Part shown: in pieces, positions 49,625 to 57,819 of the stretch
How positions within the stretch are numbered: position 1 is the first letter of the stretch
Layout: every line of letters starts with the position of its first letter
Position numbers and translations under genes: made by a program
Assembly: GCF_040537815.1 (NCBI RefSeq)
Contig: NZ_JBEWSZ010000002.1
Location: 248,001 to 312,000, forward strand
Source of the DNA: Mesorhizobium shangrilense
Lineage (GTDB): Bacteria > Pseudomonadota > Alphaproteobacteria > Rhizobiales > Rhizobiaceae
Direction of reading: 5' to 3'
Length of the DNA stretch: 64,000 nt
The notes under the pieces: model-generated
Databases searched by the model: none
Told to the model about the DNA's origin: nothing
The model's input: only the letters and a program-made list of their open reading frames with translations

Positions 49625-50590
49625 ATGGCACATGCCCACGGCTCGCAGGGACATGATCACGGCGCCGGGCATGTCCATGGCACGACCGACAAGAAAAGGG
49701 TGTTGATCGCCGGCTGCCTGACCGCCGGTTTCATGGTCGCGGAAGCGCTCGGCGGCATCTTCACGGGATCGCTGGCGCTGCTGGCCGATGCCGGCCACAT
49801 GCTGGCCGACGCGGTGGCGCTCGGCCTTGCCTGGTATGCTTTCCACCTTGCGGACAGGCCGGCCACCGGCCGCCTCACCTATGGCTTCGGCCGGGTCAAG
49901 ACCTTGGTAGCCTATACCAACGGCATCGCCATCTTCGTCATCGCACTGTGGATCGTCTACGAAGCCTGGGGCCGCCTGGAGGCGCCGGCGCCGGTGCTCG
50001 CCGGGCCGATGCTGGCGGTGGCAACCCTTGGCCTGCTGGTCAATATCGGCTCCTTCCTGGTGCTGCATGGCGGCGACCGCGCGAGCCTGAACATGCGCGG
50101 CGCCATCCTGCATGTGCTGGGCGACCTCCTGGGCTCGGCGGCGGCGATCGTGGCGGCGCTGGTCATCCTGGCGACGGGCTGGACGCCGATCGATCCGATC
50201 CTGTCGGTCCTCGTCTCGCTCTTGATCCTGTCCACCGCATGGTCGCTGATGCGCGCCGCCGCGCATGTCCTGCTCGAAGGCGTGCCGCCAAATCTCGACC
50301 GCGACGTGATCGCTGGGGATATAGAGGCATCAGTGCAAGGCGTGCGCGAAATACACCATATGCATGTCTGGTCGCTCGACGGCTCCACGAACATGGCGAC
50401 GCTGCACGCCTGCCTCGACGAGGGCGTCGATGCCCATCAGGCGGTCAGCGCCATCAAGAAACGGCTTGCCGCCGAGCATGACATCAGCCATGCCACGGTG
50501 GAGCCTGAATTCGGCCAATGCGCCGACCGCCACGAAGACCACGATGATGGTGATCATGATGCGGCTGCGCATCACGGTCACCACCACTAG
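49625..50590 (+). CDS. Cation diffusion facilitator (zinc exporter family)
   Basis: A 321-residue inner-membrane proton antiporter for zinc or a similar divalent metal. Six transmembrane segments are seen; the metal site in TM2 has Asp55/His58/Asp62 (LADAGHMLAD) and in TM5 HVLGDLLGS. Both ends are His-rich (HAHGSQGHDHGAGHVHG at the start, HEDHDDGDHDAAAHHGHHH at the end), consistent with metal loading. ATG 49625 has GGGAG about 8 bases upstream. It forms a cluster with a small membrane protein and an epimerase-type gene downstream. Confidence 0.93.
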   Translation: MAHAHGSQGHDHGAGHVHGTTDKKRVLIAGCLTAGFMVAEALGGIFTGSLALLADAGHMLADAVALGLAWYAFHLADRPATGRLTYGFGRVKTLVAYTNGIAIFVIALWIVYEAWGRLEAPAPVLAGPMLAVATLGLLVNIGSFLVLHGGDRASLNMRGAILHVLGDLLGSAAAIVAALVILATGWTPIDPILSVLVSLLILSTAWSLMRAAAHVLLEGVPPNLDRDVIAGDIEASVQGVREIHHMHVWSLDGSTNMATLHACLDEGVDAHQAVSAIKKRLAAEHDISHATVEPEFGQCADRHEDHDDGDHDAAAHHGHHH

Positions 50591-50653
50591 CGCCGGGAGT
50601 TCCATGGCCTTGAATACGCTGATAATGATTTGCCGCCGCTCCGAGGCGGCGTG

Positions 50654-50863
50654 ATGGACCGCGACACCAGGAACGCGGCGATCGCGGCATTTTGGATCAT
50701 GCTGCTGTTTGGCATCGCCGCCTACAATCTGCCCAAGGTGATGTTGGCGGCAGGCAGCATCTCCACCATCCTTGCCGGCATCGTCGCCGTGGTCTTCCTG
50801 CTGGGCTTCTTCGCCGTGTTCTGGCTGCGGAGCCGCAGCCAGCGCAAAAAGCAGGACAAATAG
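50654..50863 (+). CDS. Small membrane protein
   Basis: A 69-residue protein with two predicted transmembrane helices (AAIAAFWIMLLFGIAAYNL and TILAGIVAVVFLLGFFAVFWL) and a basic tail (RSRSQRKKQDK). ATG 50654 has GAGG 7 bases upstream. It lies between the CDF exporter and the dehydrogenase gene on the same strand (64 and 9 bases apart). No family is recognised; the function is unknown. Confidence 0.7.
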   Translation: MDRDTRNAAIAAFWIMLLFGIAAYNLPKVMLAAGSISTILAGIVAVVFLLGFFAVFWLRSRSQRKKQDK

Positions 50864-50872
50864 GGGGTCGAC

Positions 50873-51847
50873 ATGCGCATCCTGATCACTGGCGCGGCAG
50901 GCATGGTCGGCCGCAAGCTCATCGCCCGGCTGGCAAAGGACGGCATGCTGCGTGGCCGCAAGATCGCCGCGCTCGACCTGCATGACATCGTGCCGCCGCA
51001 GGCGCCGGCGATGGACGGCGTCAGCGTCACCATCCACACCGGCGACCTTGCATCCGCAGGGTCTTCGGAAAGCCTTGTCGCCTCGCGGCCCGATGTCGTC
51101 TTCCACCTCGCAGGCGTGGTGTCGGGCGAGGCGGAAGCTAATTTCGATCTCGGCTATCGCGTCAACCTCGATGGCACGCGCGCGCTGTTCGACGCGATCC
51201 GGCTGGCGGCGATTTCGCCGCGCGTCGTCTTCACCTCGTCGATCGCCGTGTTCGGCGCGCCGTTCCCGGAGGTCATTCCCGATGAATTCCACCCGACGCC
51301 GCTGACGTCCTATGGCGCGCAGAAGCTGATGAGCGAGGTGCTGCTGGCCGATTATACGCGGCGTGGTTTCTTCGACGGCATCGGCATCCGGCTGCCGACC
51401 ATCTGCGTGCGACCGGGCAAGCCCAACAAGGCTGCCTCGGGGTTCTTCTCCGGCATCATCCGCGAGCCCCTGGCTGGGCAGGAAGCGATCCTGCCGGTGC
51501 CGCGCTCGGTCGTGCATACCCACGCCAGCCCGCGCTCGGCGGTCAATTTCCTGATCCATGCCGCCGGGATCGACGGCGCCGCCGTCGGGCCGCGCCGCAA
51601 CTTGACCATGCCCGGCGTCGGCGTCTCCGTCGGCGAGCAGATCGAGGCGCTGGAGCGCATCGCCGGCACCAAGGTGGCAGGGCTCATCCGCGAAATTCCC
51701 GACGAGACGATCTGGGCGATCGTCAAGGGCTGGCCGACCCGGTTCGAAGCACACCGCTCAAGAGAGCTTGGCTTCGCCGCCGAGACGAGTTTTGACGAGA
51801 TCATCCGCGCGCATATCGAGGATGAGCTGGGCGGAAAGCTGTATTGA
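50873..51847 (+). CDS. denD: NAD-dependent epimerase/dehydratase, D-erythronate dehydrogenase-like
   Basis: A 324-residue extended SDR with GAAGMVGRKL (NAD site, residues 8-17), a VFHLAGVVSGEAEANFDLGYRVN region, and the catalytic YGAQK motif. The combination TFSSIAVFG-like block, LPTICVRPGKPNKAASGFFSGIIREPL and LPVPRSVVHTHASPRSAV matches my memory of DenD, which oxidises D-erythronate to 2-oxo-D-erythronate. No other tetronate-catabolism genes are adjacent, so the assignment rests on sequence pattern only. Confidence 0.8.
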   Translation: MRILITGAAGMVGRKLIARLAKDGMLRGRKIAALDLHDIVPPQAPAMDGVSVTIHTGDLASAGSSESLVASRPDVVFHLAGVVSGEAEANFDLGYRVNLDGTRALFDAIRLAAISPRVVFTSSIAVFGAPFPEVIPDEFHPTPLTSYGAQKLMSEVLLADYTRRGFFDGIGIRLPTICVRPGKPNKAASGFFSGIIREPLAGQEAILPVPRSVVHTHASPRSAVNFLIHAAGIDGAAVGPRRNLTMPGVGVSVGEQIEALERIAGTKVAGLIREIPDETIWAIVKGWPTRFEAHRSRELGFAAETSFDEIIRAHIEDELGGKLY

Positions 51848-52015
51848 TATTCCGGTGATGCCGGCCTGCGAACGGCTTATACCTGCGCTTCCGGTGCTCA
51901 CGTACTTTAAGTACGCTCCGCTCCGGTTCTCGGTATCAACCTTGTCTGGTCGCTTCGCGCCCGTCTTCGACTCCGGCACGGCCTGACCTGAATCTCAACA
52001 CACCTTCGGGCGCTA
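51848..52015. repeat. Intergenic palindromic repeat region
   Basis: The gap between convergent genes holds a structured repeat-like segment with cgtactt-t-aagtacg (51901-51915) inside ccggtgctcacg...cgctccgctccgg, then gcttcgcgcccgtcttcgactccgg. It has a base composition and sequence I associate with widespread proteobacterial intergenic repeats, not with a gene. No T-run terminator is seen. Confidence 0.45.
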
Positions 52016-52023
52016 CTTATGGG

Positions 52024-53190
52024 TCAAACGCTGCCTGTCAGGCTGGCCGACAGCAGCAGCAGGCCGAACAGGAAGACGAAGGCCGCGCCACCGATCTCGA
52101 CGATCGAGTGGATGCGGTTGCCCATGCGTCCGTCGCCGGCGAAATACACCGCCCAGTTCTTGGCGGTCACGGCGAGCGTTGCCAGCGCCGAGACGGTGAT
52201 GGCGGTGCCCAGCGACATGGCCAGCACCGACAGCAGGCCGCCGAGCCAGAGCCCGTTGAGCAGGGCGAAGCTGAGCACGATCAGCGCGCCCGAGCAGGGG
52301 CGGATGCCGACCGCGGCCACCGCCGTCCAGGCCGTGCGCCAGTCAAAGCGGTCGCCGGAAAGCAGCGCCGGATCGGGTGCATGCGAATGCCCGCAGGTGT
52401 CGCAGACCTCGCCCGCCGCATGATCGTGGTGAGCATGTTCGTGCCCGTGGTCGTGCTCGTCATGAGTATGAAGGGCATGGGAATGAGCAGGCGCCGCTTG
52501 GGCATGGGCCGCATGAGAATGACCGGCATGCGAATGATCAGCGTGAGAATGTCCGGCATGTGAGTGCCCGCCATGCGAATGGCCGGCATGGGCGGCGGAC
52601 AGGCTGTAGGCGGGGGCTCTTCCAAACAGGCGAAGGATGGACGGGCCGAGCTTGCGCCACAAAAGCCAGGCACCGAACAGGGTGACGAAGACGAAGCTCA
52701 TGATCTCCATGAACCATGCCGCATCGGTCATCGAGATAGCGGTGCCGCGCAGGACGAAATAAGCGAGCAGCATGATCACGACCGCCGTCAGTCCCTGCAG
52801 AAGCGCCGAGACGAAGGACAGCAGGATGCCGCGCCGCAGCGCCACTTCATTGGCCACCATGTAGGACGAGATCACCGCCTTGCCGTGACCGGGGCCGGCG
52901 GCATGGAAGATGCCGTAGGCGAAGGACAGGCCGACGAGCAGCCAGATCTTGCTGTTGTCCTGGCGCATCGCCTTCATTGCAGACGCCAGCGCGCGATAGA
53001 ATTCCTGCTGCCACCGGTTGATCCACATCAGGATATGAGCAAACGGACCCGTGGTCGGGGCCATGCCGTCATTGACGCCGATGCCGAGCGAACTCTGGGC
53101 GTGGGCCATGCCGATGAAATTCACCATCACAAAGGTGACGGCCAACAGGCCGAATGCCAGGCGCAGGGACGGTTTCGTCACTGGGGTCAT
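52024..53190 (-). CDS. Nickel/cobalt efflux transporter (NicO/RcnA family) with His-rich loop
   Basis: A 388-residue inner-membrane protein. An N-terminal signal-like helix is followed by helices with the family motif FHAAGPGHGKAVISSY and GIRPCSGALIVLSFAL. Between TM segments lies a cytoplasmic or periplasmic loop of about 70 residues made of HxHAG/HSHA-like repeats with a CDTCGHSH pair, a metal-binding buffer. The start codon overlaps the stop of the DUF1007 gene by 4 bases (ATGA), so they are translationally coupled. The metal is probably nickel or cobalt. Confidence 0.92.
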   Translation of the reverse strand: MTPVTKPSLRLAFGLLAVTFVMVNFIGMAHAQSSLGIGVNDGMAPTTGPFAHILMWINRWQQEFYRALASAMKAMRQDNSKIWLLVGLSFAYGIFHAAGPGHGKAVISSYMVANEVALRRGILLSFVSALLQGLTAVVIMLLAYFVLRGTAISMTDAAWFMEIMSFVFVTLFGAWLLWRKLGPSILRLFGRAPAYSLSAAHAGHSHGGHSHAGHSHADHSHAGHSHAAHAQAAPAHSHALHTHDEHDHGHEHAHHDHAAGEVCDTCGHSHAPDPALLSGDRFDWRTAWTAVAAVGIRPCSGALIVLSFALLNGLWLGGLLSVLAMSLGTAITVSALATLAVTAKNWAVYFAGDGRMGNRIHSIVEIGGAAFVFLFGLLLLSASLTGSV

Positions 53191-53873
53191 CCTTCTGGTT
53201 GACAGTTCAGTTCAAGCTTGGTGGCAAAGATCTTGCTCATGTCGGTGCCTGTCGGATCGTTGAAGAAAGCGTCCGTCAGGGTCTTCTGGTTCTCGGCGAT
53301 CGCTTCGTCGGCGTCAGGACGAATGACCTTGCTGGTGCAGTTGGCGGGCAAGCCGTCGACATGCATGTTGGCGTCCTCGGTGAAGTCGATCGCGGTGTAG
53401 AAGGTCGGGTCGTAGACCCCGATATCGATCTTGCCGGCCAGCTTGATCGGCTTCTTGGGTTCGGATTCGAACAGGATGATCAACTGGTCGTTCTCGAAAT
53501 TGGCCATCAGGTGCGGCGGCGGTGTCATCGGCACGTCCTTGCCGTCGACGGTGACGAGCTGGAAGTAATTGTAGTCGGCCAGCGACGCATGGACGGTGTC
53601 GGCGACATCCTTCAACTCATTGGCATCGAGTTTCAGGTCGGAGTTCTTGTCGAACTCCATCAGCACCGTACTGGAAAACAGCTCGTCGAAGCGCCAGACA
53701 TGGCGCAGCGACTTCACACTTTGGTGATCCGGGGTGAGGATCACCTCGAGGCGGGCCTCGGCGAAGACATGCGGATGCACTTCGGCGGGTTCAACGGCGG
53801 CAAATGTCGCCGCCAAGGCCGAAGCCAGCACAATAGCTCGCCTTTTCAGGTGCATTCTTGATCGCGAATCCAT
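53187..53873 (-). CDS. DUF1007 periplasmic protein
   Basis: A 228-residue exported protein, start ATG 53873 (MDSRSRMHLKRR), GAGGG 3 bases upstream; ATG 53855 is an alternative. The signal ends near EPAEVHPHVFAEA. The mature DUF1007 domain (HPHVFAEARLEVI, HVWRFDELFSSTVLMEFDKNSD, NYFQLVTVDGKDVPM) is acidic in part, DKNSDLKLDANEL resembling an EF-hand-like loop. DUF1007 genes regularly precede NicO transporters and are thought to help metal capture; here the pair overlaps by ATGA. The frame upstream of 53873 is not expected to be coding. Confidence 0.88.
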   Translation of the reverse strand: MDSRSRMHLKRRAIVLASALAATFAAVEPAEVHPHVFAEARLEVILTPDHQSVKSLRHVWRFDELFSSTVLMEFDKNSDLKLDANELKDVADTVHASLADYNYFQLVTVDGKDVPMTPPPHLMANFENDQLIILFESEPKKPIKLAGKIDIGVYDPTFYTAIDFTEDANMHVDGLPANCTSKVIRPDADEAIAENQKTLTDAFFNDPTGTDMSKIFATKLELNCQPEG

Positions 53874-53952
53874 AGGCCCTCGGGAAATGCCGACACTTAC
53901 CAGAAAGGGGGCGAAATTGGGACTGCCAGGGGTTGCGGACAGGCCTGGCCGT

Positions 53953-54843
53953 TCACTTGTCCTTGAACCACTGCACCAGGTAATCGACGAAAACGCGAAC
54001 CTTTGCCGGCAGATAACGCCGGTGCGGATAAACGGCGAAGATGCCGCCGCCCGACAGGATGCGGTCATCCATCACAGTAACCAGCCGGCCGCTTTGGATG
54101 TCAGGCGCGGCGATGAAGTCCGGCAGGATGGAAAATCCCAATCCCGCCACGGCGGCCGCCCGCGCTGCCATCGGGCTGTTGACCTCGATCGGGCCCGACA
54201 CCGCGACGCTCAGTTGATCGTTGTTGTCGCCCTTGAATGGCCAGTTGTTCAGCCCGCGGCCATTGGTGTCGATGATGCAGGGCATGCGGCCCAGATCCTG
54301 CGGCCGGATCGGCATGCCATGCTTGACGATCAGTTCGGGGGAGGCGCAAAGCTTTATCGAGAAGGGTGCCAGGCGCCTTGCGATCAGCGACGAGTTTTCC
54401 AGTCGCGAGATGCGCACCGCAAGGTCGAAGCCTTCCTCGACCAGATCGACGAAGCGGTCGTCGAGCTGAATGTCGAGCACGATGTCGGGATACTGCTTGG
54501 CGAAGTCGATCAGCGACTGGCCGATCGGCGCGTCGGCGAAGGTGCGCGGCGCCGAAAGCTTGATCCTGCCGCGCACGTCGCCGGAAGATTCGCGCACCGC
54601 GTCGGCGAGGCTGTCGACCTCGCGCACGATCTCCGACGCGCGTCGGTAATAGGTATGGCCGGCTTCGGTCATCGAGAACTGTCGCGTGGTGCGGTTGAGC
54701 AACAACGCGCCGAGCTCGTCCTCCAGTTCGCGCACATACTTTGACAGCAGCGCCTTGGAGCGCCCGATCTTGCGTGCCGCCGCCGAAAAACCTTCGGCCT
54801 CGACCACGTCGATGAAGGCGCGCATGCGGGTCAGTGTATCCAT
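53953..54843 (-). CDS. LysR-family transcriptional regulator
   Basis: A 296-residue LysR regulator: DNA-binding domain DTLTRMRAFIDVVEAEGFSAAARKIGRSKALLSKYVRELE, effector domain with RLAPFSIKLCASPELIVKHG and a RRYLPAKVRVFVDYL C-terminal helix typical of the large CrgA/DsdC-like group. It starts 4 bases after the amidase stop on the same strand, so it is the second gene of an amidase-LysR operon and may regulate that operon or others. Confidence 0.93.
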   Translation of the reverse strand: MDTLTRMRAFIDVVEAEGFSAAARKIGRSKALLSKYVRELEDELGALLLNRTTRQFSMTEAGHTYYRRASEIVREVDSLADAVRESSGDVRGRIKLSAPRTFADAPIGQSLIDFAKQYPDIVLDIQLDDRFVDLVEEGFDLAVRISRLENSSLIARRLAPFSIKLCASPELIVKHGMPIRPQDLGRMPCIIDTNGRGLNNWPFKGDNNDQLSVAVSGPIEVNSPMAARAAAVAGLGFSILPDFIAAPDIQSGRLVTVMDDRILSGGGIFAVYPHRRYLPAKVRVFVDYLVQWFKDK

Positions 54844-54847
54844 GTCA

Positions 54848-56044
54848 TCAGCCTTTCCACCGGGCCGCGAGGATGCGTGCGGCCAGTGCCATCAACTGTC
54901 TGTCGCTGTTCCTCGGTCCCAGCAGCGAAAGGCCGAAGGGCGCGCCGTCGACCGAACCGAGCGGCAGCGTGATCTGTGGAAAGCCGGACAGGCCGGAGAG
55001 GCACAGCAGCCTTAAGGCACGTTCGCGCCAATTCTGCAAATCCGCGATCGGGGTCGCCTTGAGCGGGGCGGCGCCCGGAACCGTGGGAAGCACCAGCACG
55101 CCGTCCTCGCCAAGCAGGGCGGTGAGTTCGCCGCGGAAGGCGTCACGCCGCTGCGTTTCGCGTTGAACCGCACCTGCAGCGATGGTCGCGCCGTGCTCGA
55201 AGCGCTCCTTGACGAACGGGCCGAGCGCGCTGCCGCTCGCCGATATCCAGGCGCCATGGCTCTGCCAGGCCTCGTATCCCTGCAGCGTGCGGAAACACCA
55301 GTAGAGATCGTCGATGGAATGCGACAACGGTTCGGCGGTTTTTGGCGCACCCGACCCCGCCGCGACCGGCTGGAGCATGTCGCGATAGGCCTCGGCCTCC
55401 TTCCGGCCGAGCATGAGCTCGTCCAGCACATCCAGGGCGATTGGACGTTTCAGCTCGTGGCGGTGCGTATCCTCGCCGAGCAACACAGCGCCGACCTTCT
55501 CATAGATGGCCATATCCCTGGCAAACCAGCCGAATGTGTCGAAGGAGGGAGCGAGCGGCATGGTGCCGTCAAGCGAGATGCGGCCATGCGTGGCACGCAG
55601 CCCGATCAGGCCGCAGAAACTTGCCGGAGCGCGGATCGAGCCACCGGTGTCCGAACCGGTGGCGATGTCGGCGAGGCCGCCGGCGACCGCCGAGGCCGAA
55701 CCCGAGGACGAGCCGCCGGTGATGCGGTCGGGTGCCGCCGGATTGACCGGCCAGGGGAAGTGCGCGTTCAGCCCCATCAGCGAGAAGGCCAGTTCATCGG
55801 TCTGCGTCTTGCCGACGAAACGTGCGCCGGCATCAAGCAGCGCCTGTACGGAAGGCGCCGTGGCGAATGCTGGCGAAGCCTCTGCGTATTTTTGCGGGTT
55901 GCCGCAGCCGGTGCGGTAGCCGGCCACGTCGAATATATCCTTCACAGCCAGCTTCAGCCCGGCCAAGGGGCCGGTTTGAGCGCTGGGGACGGGGATTTCG
56001 TAGAGATCGAGAAAAGCGTTCAGCGGGCCGCGCGTCGATGGCAT
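54848..56044 (-). CDS. Amidase (amidase signature family)
   Basis: A 398-residue amide hydrolase. The catalytic Ser-cisSer-Lys triad is visible: Lys35 in LAVKDIFDV, the Ser-rich GGSSSGSASAVAGG near residues 110-123, and nucleophile Ser136 in the TGSDTGGSIRAPASF motif. It is shorter than GatA (about 490), so it is not a tRNA amidotransferase subunit. The substrate is unknown. It forms an operon with the LysR gene downstream and is divergent from the ornithine decarboxylase leader. Confidence 0.9.
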   Translation of the reverse strand: MPSTRGPLNAFLDLYEIPVPSAQTGPLAGLKLAVKDIFDVAGYRTGCGNPQKYAEASPAFATAPSVQALLDAGARFVGKTQTDELAFSLMGLNAHFPWPVNPAAPDRITGGSSSGSASAVAGGLADIATGSDTGGSIRAPASFCGLIGLRATHGRISLDGTMPLAPSFDTFGWFARDMAIYEKVGAVLLGEDTHRHELKRPIALDVLDELMLGRKEAEAYRDMLQPVAAGSGAPKTAEPLSHSIDDLYWCFRTLQGYEAWQSHGAWISASGSALGPFVKERFEHGATIAAGAVQRETQRRDAFRGELTALLGEDGVLVLPTVPGAAPLKATPIADLQNWRERALRLLCLSGLSGFPQITLPLGSVDGAPFGLSLLGPRNSDRQLMALAARILAARWKG

Positions 56045-56214
56045 CGTTCAACATCCGAATACGTTGGACCCAACATTGTTCGATGCCAGAAATTTTACAA
56101 CCTGAGATACGATTTTTATTGATTGTGACGGTCACCAGCCATATATCGCGCTTGCCCAAAGTCGCACGTGCCTGTGGGTGTCCGCCGATCCTCGAATGGT
56201 GAGGGAAATCGGTA

Positions 56215-56586
56215 AGGTAACTGGAGCCAACCCCTCCAGTCGGTTTAGCGGCCAACCGCCAGACCGAGGACACCTTGAAGCAACGACGGTGCGGGCCTTT
56301 CTGGTTCTCTGCCGGTTGTCCAAAGACCGGGGTTACTGAAGAGGCACACCTTCATTGCCGGCAGTGCGGAACGGGGTTCTCCCAATCCAAGCCAAGGCAG
56401 ACAAAGCGAATCGAAGCCGGGCAAGGCTAGGTTCATCGCCGCGAGACGGCGTTTCATGGTTCCGGGGTCTCCACCGGCTGGTTCTATGGAATTTTCGTCC
56501 CGCCTTTGTTTGACCGCGTGTTCGCGAGGCCGACAGCCCGCGTCCGCACCCTTGTGCGCGCCGAAAGGCGTGTTGGAGAAACCACG
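56215..56586 (+). ncRNA. Candidate speF-type leader RNA upstream of ornithine decarboxylase
   Basis: The long 542-base gap before the decarboxylase gene (56045-56586) has no gene; its 3' two-thirds is rich in stems: actggag/ctccagt (about 56220-56239), ccggt/accgg around 56312-56330, and cgccg-cgaga-cggcg (56437-56451). A speF leader RNA is known upstream of ornithine decarboxylase genes in alphaproteobacteria and has this size. I cannot check the consensus here. A short ATG frame from 56456 overlaps the gene start in another frame and is unlikely to be an independent gene. The upstream part (56045-56214) probably holds the promoter. Confidence 0.5.
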
Positions 56587-57720
56587 ATGGCTACCCAGCG
56601 CATCCTCGACTTCCTCGCCACCCGACGTCCGTCCGGCCCCTGCCTCGTCGTCGACCTCGATGTCGTGCGTGACAATTTCCGCGCCTTCGAGAAGGCGTTG
56701 CCCGATTCCAAGATCTACTATGCGGTGAAAGCAAACCCGGCGCCGGAAATCCTGCGCCTGCTTGCTGCGATGGGCTCGTCCTTCGACACCGCTTCCGTTG
56801 CCGAAGTCGAGATGGCGATGGACGCCGGTGCGCCGGCGGACCGCATCTCTTTCGGCAACACCATCAAGAAGGAGCGCGACATCCTGCGCGCCTACCAGCT
56901 CGGCATTCGCCTGTTCGCGGTCGATTGCGTCGAGGAGGTCGAGAAGATCGCCCGCGTTGCTCCAGGCGCGCGCGTGTTCTGCCGCGTGCTGACCGATGGC
57001 GAGGGTGCCGAATGGCCGCTGTCGCGCAAGTTCGGCTGCGTACCGGCGATGGCGGTCGACGTGCTGCGCAAGGCCAAGGTGCTGGGTCTCGATGCCTATG
57101 GCGTGTCGTTCCATGTCGGTTCGCAGCAGACCGACCTGACCGCCTGGGACCGTGCGCTCGCCGACGCCAAGAAGGTGTTTTCGACGCTGGCCGAGGAAGG
57201 CATCGTGCTGAAGATGGTCAATATGGGCGGCGGCTTCCCGACCCGTTACCTGAAGGACGTGCCGGCGGCGCAGGCCTATGGCCAGGCGATCTTCTCGGCG
57301 CTGCGCAAGCATTTCGGCAACGCGCTGCCCGAGACCATCATCGAGCCGGGCCGCGGCATGGTTGGGAATGCAGGCGTCATCAAGTCGGAAGTCGTGCTGA
57401 TCTCGAAGAAGGCTGACAACGACAATGTGCGCTGGGTGTTCCTCGATATCGGCAAGTTCGGCGGTCTCGCCGAGACGATGGACGAGGCGATCCGCTACCC
57501 GATCGTCACCTCGCATGACGGCGACGAGACCGCGCCTTGCGTGCTCGCCGGCCCGACCTGCGATTCGGCCGACGTGATGTACGAGAAGACGCCGTACCCG
57601 CTGCCGCTGTCGCTGACCATCGGCGACGAGGTGCTGATCGAAGGCACCGGCGCCTACACGACCACCTATTCGGCGGTCGCCTTCAACGGCTTCGAGCCTC
57701 TCCGATCCTACGTGATCTGA
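56587..57720 (+). CDS. Ornithine/lysine decarboxylase, PLP fold type III
   Basis: A 377-residue decarboxylase making putrescine from ornithine (or cadaverine from lysine). PLP Lys48 is in KIYYAVKANP; the family motifs SFHVGSQQTDL, NMGGGFPTRYL, EPGRGMVGNAG and GPTCDSADVMYE are present, as in eukaryotic-type and rhizobial ornithine decarboxylases. Start ATG 56587 has GGAG 9 bases upstream; upstream frame from 56506 is leader. With hss at 31006-32451 it gives a complete putrescine to homospermidine route. A large hairpin overlaps its stop codon. Confidence 0.94.
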   Translation: MATQRILDFLATRRPSGPCLVVDLDVVRDNFRAFEKALPDSKIYYAVKANPAPEILRLLAAMGSSFDTASVAEVEMAMDAGAPADRISFGNTIKKERDILRAYQLGIRLFAVDCVEEVEKIARVAPGARVFCRVLTDGEGAEWPLSRKFGCVPAMAVDVLRKAKVLGLDAYGVSFHVGSQQTDLTAWDRALADAKKVFSTLAEEGIVLKMVNMGGGFPTRYLKDVPAAQAYGQAIFSALRKHFGNALPETIIEPGRGMVGNAGVIKSEVVLISKKADNDNVRWVFLDIGKFGGLAETMDEAIRYPIVTSHDGDETAPCVLAGPTCDSADVMYEKTPYPLPLSLTIGDEVLIEGTGAYTTTYSAVAFNGFEPLRSYVI

Positions 57721-57744
57721 CGGTTCGAAAGAACCGATCAGATC
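57714..57744 (+). other. Hairpin overlapping the ornithine decarboxylase stop codon
   Basis: gatctga-cggttc, a GAAA tetraloop, gaaccg-(a)-tcagatc: 13 base pairs with one bulged A, and the TGA stop lies in the stem. No T-run follows. It may stabilise the message end. Confidence 0.5.
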
Positions 57745-57819
57745 ATCCGGTGCGGGCGAAGAGATCGCCCGCCTCGGCTTGCCTGTGGAACATATCTCCG
57801 CTCGTGAAGGATCGCGGAA

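Noticed and set aside
52500..52620. Repeats that look like a short CRISPR-like array
   Set aside because: They are the His-codon repeats of the NicO loop, in frame, with no regular spacers.
56456..56728. 90-codon frame in the ornithine decarboxylase leader
   Set aside because: Overlaps the true gene in another frame with Ser/Pro/Arg-rich composition; could at most be a leader peptide, no evidence for it.
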